A stretch of 64,000 nucleotides of DNA from Cristatella mucedo. Its lineage: Eukaryota > Bryozoa > Phylactolaemata > Cristatellidae. Shown here piece by piece: positions 22,313 to 33,797 of the stretch (positions within the stretch are counted from its first letter, which is position 1; each line of letters opens with the position of its first letter). The notes below the pieces were generated by a model. It made no database searches. It was not told the origin of the DNA and saw only the letters and a list, made by a program, of their open reading frames with translations. The position numbers were made by a program, and so were the translations under genes. The stretch is taken from the NCBI GenBank assembly GCA_009760855.2, contig WPIO01000063.1:1671001-1735000 (forward strand). Reading direction: 5' to 3'.

Positions 22313-23890
22313 TAAATCCTCTGTCTGTTGTGAATAATTACCCAAAGTCATCTGTTGAAGATCTTCAGAAACAAATGAACGGTGGGGAATTATTCACTTA
22401 ATTTGACCCTTCAAGAGCCTATACTTAAGTACCACTAGACGACTCGTCTCGGTATGGCGTTACTATTATTGCACGTATGGGACTGTGCCTACAGCCATCT
22501 TCCATTCCTTGTTTCCTCTGAACCAGAAAACGACCAGGAAGCTATAGAACAGCATCTTTCGGAATTGGGTGGTGCTATGTTTTATCAAGATGACTTCGTT
22601 ATGAGTACAGACTGGTCTCTCATTGTAAAACTCTCGAAGATGTATTACAGGAATCTAGTACAGCTGGCTTAAACATATATCGTGATTAGTGCGCATTTTT
22701 GCAACTCTCTATTGTCTGCCTAAGACATAATGAAGACAAGCTTAACACACACCAAATTAACGACAAAGTTAAAGCGATTAAACAAGAACCTACGCCACGA
22801 GACCTTGGATTATTAGATCTTCGATAAGATCTTTGCTAAGTTTAGTACAGTACTCCTACAAGTTCTTGCCAGGTCTAGCAATCGTCTTCGCCCCATGCAC
22901 AAACTACTGAAGAAGCACCAAGACTGGGTACGAACGAACAATTGCGATGAGGTTTTTGCTAAAATAAAAGCGATGCTGTCGACGGAGCTAGAAATGACAC
23001 CGTATTATGTGAGCATGCAGTTAGTACAACAGTTCGATGCATCGGCTTGGGGTGGTGCTGTCAGCAAATTTCCAAGAGGTGTTGTGCATCTGATAGCTTT
23101 TGCTTCACGAAGCAGCAATGAGGGAAATTACTCTCAGATAGAGAGGCACTATCACGTATCTTCGCTGTTCTCGCCTCCACGTTTATCTTTAAAGAAGAAC
23201 GTTTATCCTGCAAACTGACCACAAGCCAATCGTGAAAAACTTGAAGCCTAAGAAAGGGACTCCACCCATTGCAGTGATGGTAATGTAACGGTGGGCGGCC
23301 GTGTTGTCGGTAAACTCTCGTGGCATTGAGTATAAAATAACCGAGGATCTTGCAAACGCAGATGCGTTGTCTGGACTATATCAACCTTGCACAGTCAAAA
23401 ATTGTGAGCCAATGAGACTTTTGCACACCACGGTTTTTTGCATCCCAAACTGGAATATTTCAGGAGGTTCGACAATAGCTGCAGCTTGAGCCAACCCTAA
23501 TAAAGGCCTGTAGTGTGACCGTAAAGGGGTGGCCAGAACTACGCCGGCACGCCCCTAATCTTGAGGCATATAAAGAACTCCTCCGCGACCTCGCCATACT
23601 AGACGAAGGACAGAGGCACTAGGCTAATAATAACAACTAACCTTCGAGAAAAGATACTCACAGACATTCACGAAACTCCCCTCGGTATCGTACGAATGAA
23701 AGCCACTGCCAGAAATAATGTGTGGTGGCCGAACATCGACGCTCTCATCGAGGCACAGTGTGGAGCATGCCAACACTGCAACGTCTTTCCCAGTGCAGCG
23801 GCCACCAATCCATACTCGTAGATAGCCCCTGGGTCTCCTTAGCAACATGTACATATCGACTATACTGGGTCTATGGTTTCGGCTAGGTAT
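22313..23890 (+). mobile_element. Ty3/gypsy pol remnant (G2)
   Basis: Starts in the RT at the VNNYPKS block and carries the LPFLVSSEPEN and YQDDFVMSTDW motifs (22500-22625), then the RNase H frame at 22895-23218 with DASAWGGAV and FASRSSNEGNYSQIE, then integrase zinc-finger sequence at 23640-23800. It lacks the nested LTR element, so the site at about 22760 (acaaagtt) shows the pre-insertion state. Both ends are cut. Confidence 0.85.
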
Positions 23891-24368
23891 TTAAAAGTAG
23901 AGCGTTGTTTTATCTTCGGTCCCTTTTTCGGCTTCGTTTTGACGCCGTCGCCGGTAGTTGCAGGACTCGTTTCTCTGAAAGCGAGGGAGGAAGGTAGGCT
24001 CTTCGTCGGCGATTGAAGCGACAGAGCGAGGCAGTGCCAGAAGGATTCGGTGGACGCCACCGAAAACTTTTCCACAGCACGTGCTCGCATTTTGTGTTAG
24101 TATTTTGTGTTCGGTTTGAGAACATGGTCATGGCAATGGGATTTTCTGATGCGAACTAGAAGTAGTTCATTGTAGTGTGTGAGGAGTTCGTGCCTTTTCG
24201 GTGGAAGCGGTGTCTGCCCTAGATCTCCACTCAGGGTCTAGGTACCGGTTATTCGAGCTCCTCCATCTATTTGGATCGTTTCCCATTATAGACGTAGGGA
24301 GCCTAAGTGCGAAGACGTGATTGCCCCGCAAGAGCGCTCGGTACAGTGTGTGAGGTATTCCTGTGCTG

Positions 24369-24476
24369 TATAATAGTAGCTCCGTCGGCGAAGTTCAAGT
24401 GGAGTCTCACGGAGACATGAGTGCAGCTTCAAAATGAGACTCCACAAGAACAGCCGCGACCGGAGCCACTATTATA
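24369..24476. repeat. Long imperfect hairpin
   Basis: Left arm 24369-24409 and right arm 24435-24476 are inverted repeats over about 41 bases, separated by a 25-base loop. Arms share tataatagtagctcc at one end and ggagtctca at the other. The same hairpin is at 53405-53512. Confidence 0.75.
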
Positions 24477-24495
24477 CGCCAATTGGTAGCAGCCA

Positions 24496-25188
24496 ATGGT
24501 ATACTCGTGCCGAGAAGAGTATCAGACCTTGTATGGCCAAGACGTGACGCCTACACTGAGGTACAAAATGTCTAACGGTGGAGGGCACTTTATACCTTGG
24601 CTTCTAACTCTAGAGAAGACTGTGGCAAGGCTAAAGACTGCGATCCTGTTAAAGCATGTTGCGCCAGTGTGTCTGGTCAATAATGCAATACATGGCTGGG
24701 GTGATCAGCCGGCCGACGTAAAGCAAGACTAGCAAAAGCTGTGCAATGAGTTAACTCCCATCTTCTCGTGGTTGACAGATAAGGAGGCCGAGCTTGAGGC
24801 CGACGGATTTCGGCTGGGGCAAGAGCAGATCGCCGGAGCCGAGACCGGGACAAAGATAGGCGACCAGCCAGCTTCATTACCGGTCTATCCCACCGTCAAC
24901 TGCTCACAAGAGCTAGAAGGACGAGCGGACCTTATTTGTCTGCCGCAGCAATCCGATTGCAATACTGGTGTTGGAAGAGGGTATGGAACTGCTTCCGACC
25001 TAGTAGCCGCAACAGCCAAAGGGTGCCAGAATAAAGTATGTGTGCAGCGGCAGCAGCCGGAGATGAACGTGCAGCATGTGACAGGTTCCTGCGGTGAGGC
25101 AATAGTAGCCTGCGACGAGGCACAGGCGGCCTGCGAGAGTGACGTCTCTGCAGCAAAGAGAAAGCAGCGACAGCACCGTAGCGGCTGA
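24496..25188 (+). CDS. Unidentified open frames in block T
   Basis: Two consecutive plus-strand frames, 24496-24732 (78 codons) and 24772-25188 (138 codons), are joined by an in-frame stop plus short gap. The first has GGGHFIPWLLTLEKTVARLK, which looks like a helical protein segment. The second is Ala-, Glu- and Gln-rich with paired Cys residues (VACDEAQAACESD) and ends KRKQRQHRSG. The first frame is also open at 53532-53768, while the second is broken there. No recognised domain; likely retroelement-derived. Confidence 0.35.
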
Positions 25189-25440
25189 GAGCATACTGGC
25201 CACAGTAAGCGTCCGACAGAGCAACGTTCTGGCGTTGGAGCGAAGCGAAGAGAGGATTTCGGTGATATAGAGCATGCCCACAAGCTTCTCAGCACAAAGC
25301 ACAGAGGACCACCACGAGATAGCGGTCCCCGGCGAGGCGATACTATCCTGAAACGATGCACAGGCGGCCCGCTATAGTGAAGCGCAATAGCTAGCTAATT
25401 TAGCAACATCCATCAGAAAAATGGCTTGAAACTCGAGCTT

Positions 25441-26410
25441 AGAGCAGTCGACTAATTGGCGATATTTTTAATCTAATTTAACACGATCTCGAAGCATTGG
25501 CAAAGATTTTCACAGAAGCTCCTCATTTTGCTAATACAATTCACAGCTAGAAGTGCTATACGGCTTGTTCTTTTGGGTTTTTCGTTCTTTTAGCTCCGAA
25601 GCTTACATCATACAAAAGGTCTATAAAATCAAGTAGCTCTGGCAATATATTTAGCAGGTAATATTTTATTCCCAGAGGGAAAGGGGTTCGTTCTCGAATT
25701 CGATTTAGACTGAAATCCTAATCTCATTCTCGAATTCAAATTTACACTGAAATCATTATCTTCTAAATGTCGCCAAACTAACCCAACTCAAGACATTCAT
25801 ACCTTTTCAAGAATTTTGTAACAAGGGGCACGGGTTTATGATAACAAACATATTAAATCGGTGCAGCACCCTCAGAGAACTGAATCTTTATCGGGGCACT
25901 TTACAGATGTTTTAAAGAACGCATGACCAAATGATCAGCGGTAACATTGGCAATGTCATCAAGCACAACATTGTTAGACGTGACATGCACAGAGTTGATG
26001 AGTGGCACGATACTGTCAGGCCAGAGCTCGAAAAACTTATTTTAATAGCAAGCAATTTATTGACAGCTGATGCTCTACAACTGCTTCGATATGAACCGTT
26101 CAAGATGCATGCACGAATCGAGCTTAAGATAAAATGCTAATTGATCTGCAGCAAATACCAAACGGAGACTAAAAACATACAGGCCTCAGCAAAGCAGCAG
26201 TCAGTCCTGGTTTTAATGAATACTCTGACCGTTGAGATATGGCGATGCTGAAGTGGTCAGGAAAGCAGACTCACTCTCAAGTCAGTAGCTCCGACCAGGC
26301 AATGGACAGACTGCCAGCTTAAAGACAACTCAACAAGTGCATACACTCCTGGCACAAAAAGGCAGCTTGCAGTCGGTTCCATCGGTTTACAGTCAAGCCT
26401 CCAGGTGAAC
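25441..26410. repeat. Block S, copy 2
   Basis: Closely matches 28426-29390 and 47246-48210, including the L2-type reverse 3' tail at about 25870-26000. Its end at 26414-26447 has a gagtttgggcggcc / gccggcccaaagtc near-palindrome that is also at 56546-56579. Confidence 0.7.
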
Positions 26411-26449
26411 TATAATGAGTTTGGGCGGCCTTCCCAGCCGGCCCAAAGT

Positions 26450-27830
26450 CAAAGTGTGCAGGTTCAAAGCGTCACCTTTGTGACCGAACCGGCCGCTGTT
26501 TGCAAAATATAATAAAACACAGGGATAATAGAGTGAGATTCTGGTTAATGTGGCCCACAAAAGAATTTTAGCCTTTTCCGTTCATATGGCTTGCCACCCA
26601 TACAGCTGCAGTATTCTGTCCTGGCGATTGTGGGAAATTTATAGCGAGCTGGCAAAGTTAGGAAATCGTTGATTACCTCGCGGCAGTCACGTAATTTGAA
26701 GCCTTACCAAGCGTAACTAAATAGGCCTGTTGGCTTTATTTTCATACATGAAAATACTTGTTAGTGTTAAGAACTGATAGGCAGGCCCACTCGAAACGCA
26801 CGTGGCTACGCTTAGTCTAAGCTAGGATCGTAAAATCAAATGATGCATGGTCACTTTTAGACTAGGTACGAAACGTAAACTTATGCTTCATTTTCAATTC
26901 CTTAGGCACGACCAACAGTACCTTGTCTCTTGTGCTATTGGAAAGCCGCAGCTTCAATTCTTAGAAATCTGAACGATATGTACAACTTCAAATAGAACGG
27001 TGAGGATCGCTATGTTTGTGACTATAGTAATTCTTGCTAAATGACTAAAATGCTGGTAGTTATTTTAGTACACGATGGCAGTGCAAAGCAGCAAGATCAA
27101 AGCTAAAACACGTGGCTGAACTACGGGTACTTTTTGAATATCTTTGTCGAAAGGAGGCAGTGTGACCCTGCGATGCCTTCAAAGCTTGAAAATTCGACGC
27201 AACTATTGGCAGAGCATGACGATTTATTTATATAGTTGGACGTGATTTTCTTCACAGTAAACTACTTGCCTGAAAATCTGCCATATTAGCTCCTACGAGC
27301 AGGCGTCAGTGTTTTACTTGCGGCCGTCAGAATTGACATGAAATATATGTACTTACTGAATGGTTGTGCGTTCCGGTTTGGCTTGGTTCTTTCTGAGAGT
27401 CCTGTCAATGAGAGCCCAGTTATAGAGCGGCTTGGAGTTTTCATTTCGTAATAGCCCAGGAAGCAGCGAATCGCTGCTAGCACATTTCACCAGTCACATT
27501 TTCCGTCCTGCTCGACTCGAGGGCGTATCGATGGCAATCTATGTAGAAGACAATCTTTTGAACGGTTGATTAGATCCGTGCATTGAAGTCGGTTACCGTG
27601 AGAGTAGAAAGAGCCACATCCAATGGAAGGCCTAAAGATTGACCTCTGCAGGTTCATTGAAGTAAGGAAATGAACATGCCTAGTGAGTGGGTCGCCATGC
27701 ATCGATATACAAAGTCCCAGGTCTTTGGCGATTATCTATTTAAAGTGCTCAGGATTAGGTCCGATTTTGGTCTAAGGCTGACCTGGCTAGCCTTGGTCAG
27801 TGGAGCTGCTGAAAGTTTAAATTGATCGGA
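26450..27830. repeat. P-R-P mosaic
   Basis: Begins with the end of block P (the gtgcaggttcaaagcgtc landmark), runs through block R (about 26640-27230) and re-enters the middle of block P at about 27235 (ctgccatattagctcctacgag). No gene is seen. From 26779 on it is duplicated at 45599. Confidence 0.7.
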
Positions 27831-28196
27831 TATCGGCCAGAGCGGAAAGCTCGAATTTCGAGTGAATATCGTGGCACCCTGGCACTATAGTTCTTTTACG
27901 TAAATGCTTGCCATTTCGCTCACGAGCTCTCATCCAAATGAGCTCCAAAGATTCTGGCCACCAACAGGAATCCAACTCAAATCCACCAGCAGTCGCCTTC
28001 GAGAAGCTCGAAGGTGGATTGCATTTTAAACTGAACTACCCACAACATTTCTCGCCGTTGCGTTCGTGCGTTCTAATGCAATCGAATGCAGTTGTCAGCA
28101 GCGACCTTGGCTAATTTTGAAATCCATCGCCAGACGCACTGCTTTCGGTTGCAGTGCATGGCATGGGAACACTGGAGCGAAATTGTAAGAAGAATA
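27831..28196. other. Two-copy stretch with small ORF
   Basis: Found only here and at 46651-47016. A plus-strand 68-codon frame at 27908-28114 (MPFRSRALIQMSSKDSG start) is identical in the second copy except at one residue. There is no recognised domain, and identity may simply reflect recent duplication. Confidence 0.4.
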
Positions 28197-28425
28197 TTTT
28201 CGTATGGCGCCCTCGGAGAACTTATCTTTTTCTAGGCACTTTAAATTTGCTGCAAAGGAAGCATGATCGAATAGTTACTAGTAGCATGCTCAACGACAAC
28301 TTGCATAACATGGTTAGAGGTGACATGCACAGAGTCAGCATGCAGATATGGTTAGTGGCGACATGCACAGTATAAGCACACAAAGGACGAATCACATGGA
28401 ACCACTAAATGCTGTGATAAATTGA
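28197..28425 (-). mobile_element. L2 3' end fragment
   Basis: Reverse-strand L2 tail: gcgccctcggagaactt, a ctaggcactttaaatttgctgcaaag stretch and the gacatgcacagagtcagcatgca region. Duplicated at 47017-47245. Confidence 0.8.
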
Positions 28426-29390
28426 AATCCTAATCTCATTCTCGAATTCAAATTTACACTGAAATCATTATCTTCTAAATGTCGCCAAACTAACCCAACT
28501 CCAGACATTCATACCTTTTCAAGTATTTTTTAACAAGGGGCACGGGTTTTATGATAACAAACATATGAAATCGGTGCAGCACCCTCAGAGAACTGAATCT
28601 TTATCGGGGCACTTTACAGATGTAGTAAAGAACGCATGACCAAATGATCAGCAGTAACATTGGCAATGTCATCAAGCACAACATTGTTAGACGTGACATG
28701 CACAGAGTTGATGAGTGGCACGATACTGTCAGGCCAGAGCTCGAAAAATTTATTTTAATAGCAAGCAATTTATTGACAGCTGATGCTCTACAACTGCTTC
28801 GATATGAACCGTTCAAGAAGCATGCACGAATCGAGCTTAAGATAGAATGCTAATTGAGTGCAGCAAATACCAAACGGAGACTAAAAACATACAGGCCTCA
28901 GCAAAGCAGCAGTCAGTCCTGGTTTTAATGAATACTCTGACCGTTGAGATATGGCGATGCTGAAGTGGTCAGGAAAGCAGACTCACTCTCAAGTCAGTAG
29001 CGCCGACCAGGCAATGGACAGACTGCCAGCTTAAAGACAACTCAACAAGTGCGTACACTCCTGGCAAAAAAAGGCAGCTTGCAGTCGGTTCCATCAGTTT
29101 ACAGTCAAGCCTACAGGTGAACTATAATAGGTCATCGACTCTGGGGTAGACTCTGCAGGTCTTCCAAGCTTTTTTCTCCAAACAAAAAACTGCTTTTACA
29201 GCTATTGGTGACATAAGAAGACGTGATCACGATTGCTTTGGCCTCTTATCTTCCTTAAGGTTGAAGTCATCCAAAAACTTCTCTTGCCTAACAGAGGCTA
29301 TTGCATATAAATCTGCGAACAAAGTTACGAAAATAGAGCTAGACAAAACTCCGCTCCACTTAAAAGTTAGGAGAATAGCAGCAATCACAG
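28426..29390. repeat. Block S, copy 3
   Basis: Nearly the same as 25441-26410 and 47246-48210. No gene is seen. Confidence 0.7.
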
Positions 29391-32164
29391 CAATCGAGTG
29401 GAAACCCCCAAAGCAAATACTTGGAGGCTAAAACTATTTGCTGGCTTACTGAGAAACTACGTCTATATATCGTCAAAAATCGATAATGAAAATCTGCTTC
29501 TATAAATTGTTTAGGCGACGATAGTTCTGAAAACATTAATTATTTTATATGTTTAATTCATTGCGTTCCAAGACCGCTGGAAGTCGCTCCCCTAAAACTC
29601 AGGCGAATAGATTTTCTCAAAACCTGTCACTCATCATCAGGACCGTGGCTAACTGTAAGAAAAATAGGTATAAAAAGATATCCCACGAATTCTACGTTGG
29701 CCCATAGTGATAGCGGAACTGACCAAAAATCGTCTAACACTCGTATGCTATCTATCCTATTTTGTCGACAATAACAACACTACTGGTTTCTGAAAAAAAC
29801 AAGGGTTCTTGACCGGTGGCGGTACTAAATACCAATTTTTGATGGAAACCTCCCACCGTATTCACAACTGACGCATAAGTAATGTCGTGACACGTGATTT
29901 CCGTCAAAGTAAAGTGCATTCCCGAAAAAATGCAATATTAGCTCCTACGAGCAAGCGAGAGAGTTTTACTTGGTGTCGTAAAAATTGACATGATATATAT
30001 GTACTTAGTGTATGGTTCTGCGTTCCTGTTTGGCTTGGTTCTTTCTGAGAGTCCTGTCAATGATAGCCCAGTTATAGAGCGGCTCGGAGTTTTCATTTCG
30101 TAATAGCCCAGGAAGCAGCGAATCGCTGCTAGCACATTTCCCAGTCACATTTTCCGTCCTGCTCGACTCGAGGGCGTATCGATGGCAATCTATGTATAAG
30201 ACAATCTTTTGAACGGTTGATTAGATCCGTGCATTGAAGTCGGTTACCGTGAGAGTAGAAAGAGCCACATCCAATGGATGGCCTAAAGATTGACCTCTGC
30301 AGGTTCATTGAAGTAAGGAAATGAACATGCCTAGTGAGTGGGTCGCCATGCATCGATATACAAAGTTCCAGGTCTTTGGCGATTATCTCTTTAAAGTGCT
30401 CAGGATTAGGTTCGATTTTGGTCTAAGGCTGACCTGGCTAGCCTTGGTCAGTGGAGCTGCTGAAAGTTTAAAAATACGTTTGACTCGGTAGCACACTGAC
30501 ACAGAAAGATTGGAACAAACCACTGAATTTAGAATCCCGTTTTCCACAATATAAGTTCTTTGATAACACGACTGGCATATAGTGTCTCAATTACAAATGT
30601 TTAAATTAGTAATCTGACTGTTCGTGAGAAACGAAAATAACTGCCCCACTTTTCTCATTCGTTTGTAAGATAGTTTTACTGCAGCAAAACGCACAGCATT
30701 GATTCCAGAGTTTCTGAAAACTTGCCAGAACTGTGCTGCAAAAATACAGGTCTTGAGGTATTTTCATTGACACTAATTTCACTAGCAACTGTTAGGGTGA
30801 ATTAACAATCGCTTAAGCTATTTGAGCACGTAATTAATGCAGTGTGAGGATAGAGGTTACTTTTTAATAGAAAAAAGCAGCCTTATTGGTATGGGGGTTC
30901 AAATGGTTTAACGGCTCACACCTCAATTCACTTTCACAGACAAAGAGTCACACGGAGCAGGGCTCGTATACGTGACATGGATCATGATGAGACACGAGGC
31001 ATTTACCAATCGTTATAACTGTTACTGGTAGTCGATCCGACCGAAGTCTTGAATAAAGGAATAGTTAAGGTAAGACTTTAGTGAAAGAAAAAACTATCTT
31101 TTAAAGGTCATTTGACTATCAACGTTGCATTGGACGACGTGATACCTTTAAATGCTGGTTAAATAAAAAAATGACTTTAATAGAGATATACTGCAGATAA
31201 ATACAAAGCCCTCAAAAAAGCCAAGTAATTTCAAATTAAATTGTCGAATAATTACAGGAAAACAGTTTGCAGTTACGAGATACTGCATTTATAGGTGTGA
31301 ATCGGCAGCAACACGGAAGCTGAAAGGTGTAATTGTTCGAGCTTAAATAAATATATTAAAGCTTAGCTGCAGCTTTATAGTTACATTTAAATGCAGATGT
31401 GGTTGTTGCAAGAAAATAATCTTCTTGAACTTAACTTTCATTTAAGTGTTTACCGGCACAAGAGATGATCTCACGGCAATACGGCAGTTAGGCAGAATAG
31501 CTTGAGCGGCATGCATCAATGCTGGCTTGAAGTGGCACTGCCCTTTACGGTGAAATAACAGGATGACTAAAATACATTAATGGCTGAAGCGATCCTTAGC
31601 TGCCTAGCTGTTGGATATACTGTAAGCTCTATGTAAGTTGGCTTTGACAAATGGAATTAAATTCTCTTGTAGTGTCAGTGGAGGCAGACAGATAGCAAAG
31701 TATTACCTTGTTAGTTATAGCAATAAAGCCAACTGACCTCGGAGTGTTTGACTACGAAGAGAAATACATCAGCATGCTGAGATTCAAGGTAAAGTTAAAC
31801 GATCTCGTCAAATAATGCTTCTTTTCATATCGCGTTTGGCAGCTACATGTGTGCCGGTTCAAAGCGTCACCTTTGTGACCGAACCGGCCGCTGTTTGCAA
31901 AGTATAGGAAAACACATCGATGACAGAGTGAGATTCTTCTCAATGTGGCCCACAAAAGAATTTTAGCCTTTTCAGTTCGTATTGCTTGCCACCTATACAG
32001 CTGCAATATTCTGTCCTGGTGATTGTGGGAAATTTATAGCGAACTGGCAAGGTTAGGAAATCGTTGACTACCTCGCGGCAGCCGTGTAATTTGAAGCCTT
32101 ACCAAGCGAGATTAAATAAGGTCGTTGGCTTTATTTTCGTAGATGTTAGTGATTGTTAGTGTTA
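29391..32164. repeat. Block P, copy 3, with start of R
   Basis: Nearly identical to 16200-18865, with offset 13194 over at least 16.7-17.2 kb. It ends with a short piece of block R at 32051-32164. Small frames at 29938-30135 and 30129-30353 on the minus strand recur from the first copy. No gene is recognised. Confidence 0.75.
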
Positions 32165-32420
32165 AGGTAACTACATCAAGGTAACTATTATTATGTTTGG
32201 AGATAATGATTGCAGCTTCTCTGCCGCCAAAACGTGAAACACAGTGGTTCGAATGACGTGTTGACATTCACTGTCTTGGCAAAAGTTGGAACGAAGAAAG
32301 ACGCTGCTGCTTCTGAAAGAAGGAGGAGGTCCTAGCGACTCTTCCTTGGTGCCCTTATGAACAAAGACACTTGGCATTGTGCCACTAAGCAAATTTGCGT
32401 GTCTCTCCATAACTTCACCA
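32165..32420 (-). repeat. Block V with conserved minus-strand frame, copy 1
   Basis: Recurs at about 40960-41210 and 49060-49310. A minus-strand frame reads MPSVFVHKGTK, then a SNFCQDS block and an AAEKLQSLSP block, and stays open in two of three copies. No domain is recognised. Here it interrupts block P, which resumes at about 32400. Confidence 0.45.
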
Positions 32421-33797
32421 CTTCTCTTATTCGCTTGCCAGATAGTTTTACTGTAGCGAAACGCGTAGCATTGAGTTTCTGAAAAGTTACCAGAACTGTG
32501 CTGCAAAATTACATGTCTTGAGGTATTTTCATTGACACTAGTTTCACTAGGAACTGTTAGGGTGAATTGACGATCGTATAAGCTACTTGAGCACGTAATT
32601 AATGCAGTGTGAGGATGCAGTTTACTTTTTTAATCAAAACAGCAGCCTTATTGGTATGGAGGTTCAAATGCTTTAACGGCTCACACCTCAATTCACTTTC
32701 ACAGACAAAGAGTCGCCCGGAGCAGGGCTCATATGCGTGACATGGGTCGTGATGAGACACGAGGCATTTACCAATCGTTATAACTGTTACTGGTAGTCGA
32801 TCCGACCGAAGTCTTGAATAAAAGAATAGTTAAGGGTAGACTTTAGGGAAAGAAAAAAACCATCTTTTAAAGGTCATTTGACTATCAACGTTGCATTGGA
32901 CGACGTGATACCGGTAAATGCTGGTTAAAAAGAAAAATGACTTTAACACAGATATACGGCAGATAACTACAAAGCCCTCAGAAAAGCCGAGTAATCTATA
33001 ATTGAATCGTCAAATAATTATGGGAAAACAGTGCGCAGTGACGAGACACTGCATTTATAGGTGTGAATCGGCAGCAACACGGAAGCTGCCAGGTGTAATT
33101 GTTCAAGCTAATATTAATAAATTAATGCTAAGCTGCAGCTTTATAGTTACATTCAAATGCAGATGCGGTTGTTGCAAGAAAACAATCTTCTTGAAAATGA
33201 CTTTCATTTAAGTGGTTACCGGCACAACGGATCTCACGGCAATACGGCAGTTAGGCAGAACAGCTTGTGCTGCAAGTATCAATACAGGCTTGTAGTGGCA
33301 CTGCCCTTTACGGTGAAATAACTGCATGGCGAAAATACATGAACGGCTGAAGTGATCCTTAGCTGTCTAGCTGTTGGATATACTGTAAGCTCTATGTAAG
33401 TTGGCTTTAACAAATTGAATTAGATTCTCTTGTGGTGTCAGTGAAGGCAGACAGAAAGAAAAGTAGTACCTAGTTAGTTACAGAAATAAGCCCAACTGAC
33501 TGCGGAGTGTTTGACTAAGAAGAGGAAGACATGAGCATGCTGAGACTCAAGGTAAAGTTAAACGATCTCTTCAAATGCTGCGTCTTATCAAATCGCGTTT
33601 AGCAGCTACATGTGTGCAGGTTCAAAGCGTCGCCTTTGTGACCGAACTGGCCGCTGTTTGCAAAATTTAGTAAAAACACGGCGATAATAGAGTGAGATTC
33701 TGGTTAATGTGGCCCACAAAAGAATTTTCGCCTTTTCAGTTCGTATTGCTTGCCACCCATACAGCTGCAGTATTCGGTCCTGGCGATTGTGGCGATT
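32400..33797. repeat. Block P, copy 4 (3' half)
   Basis: Resembles 17460-18840; the part at about 33367-33780 is almost identical to 18410-18820. It ends at a gattgtgg-cgattg junction with an L2 tail. No gene is seen. Confidence 0.7.

Larger units (their letters stand above)
23890..25440. repeat. Block T, long copy
   Basis: Continues from gypsy integrase with unrelated sequence and is matched by 52930-54440. It contains the foldback at 24369-24476 and two plus-strand open frames (24496-24732 and 24772-25188). The first starts MVYSCREEYQTLYGQDV and is followed by a stop, after which the frame resumes. I cannot identify the protein; a gag-like product of another retroelement is one possibility. 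Confidence 0.55.
26779..29934. repeat. 3.16-kb recent duplication, left copy
   Basis: Matches 45599-48754 with a constant offset of 18820 throughout, so there is no net insertion or deletion, and with only scattered base differences. It spans block R, part of P, the two-copy stretch, an L2 tail, block S and the start of P. Confidence 0.85.

Noticed and set aside
15001-33797. CRISPR array or other regularly spaced short repeats
   Set aside because: Repeats here are kilobase-scale segmental copies; no short direct repeats with uniform unique spacers were seen.
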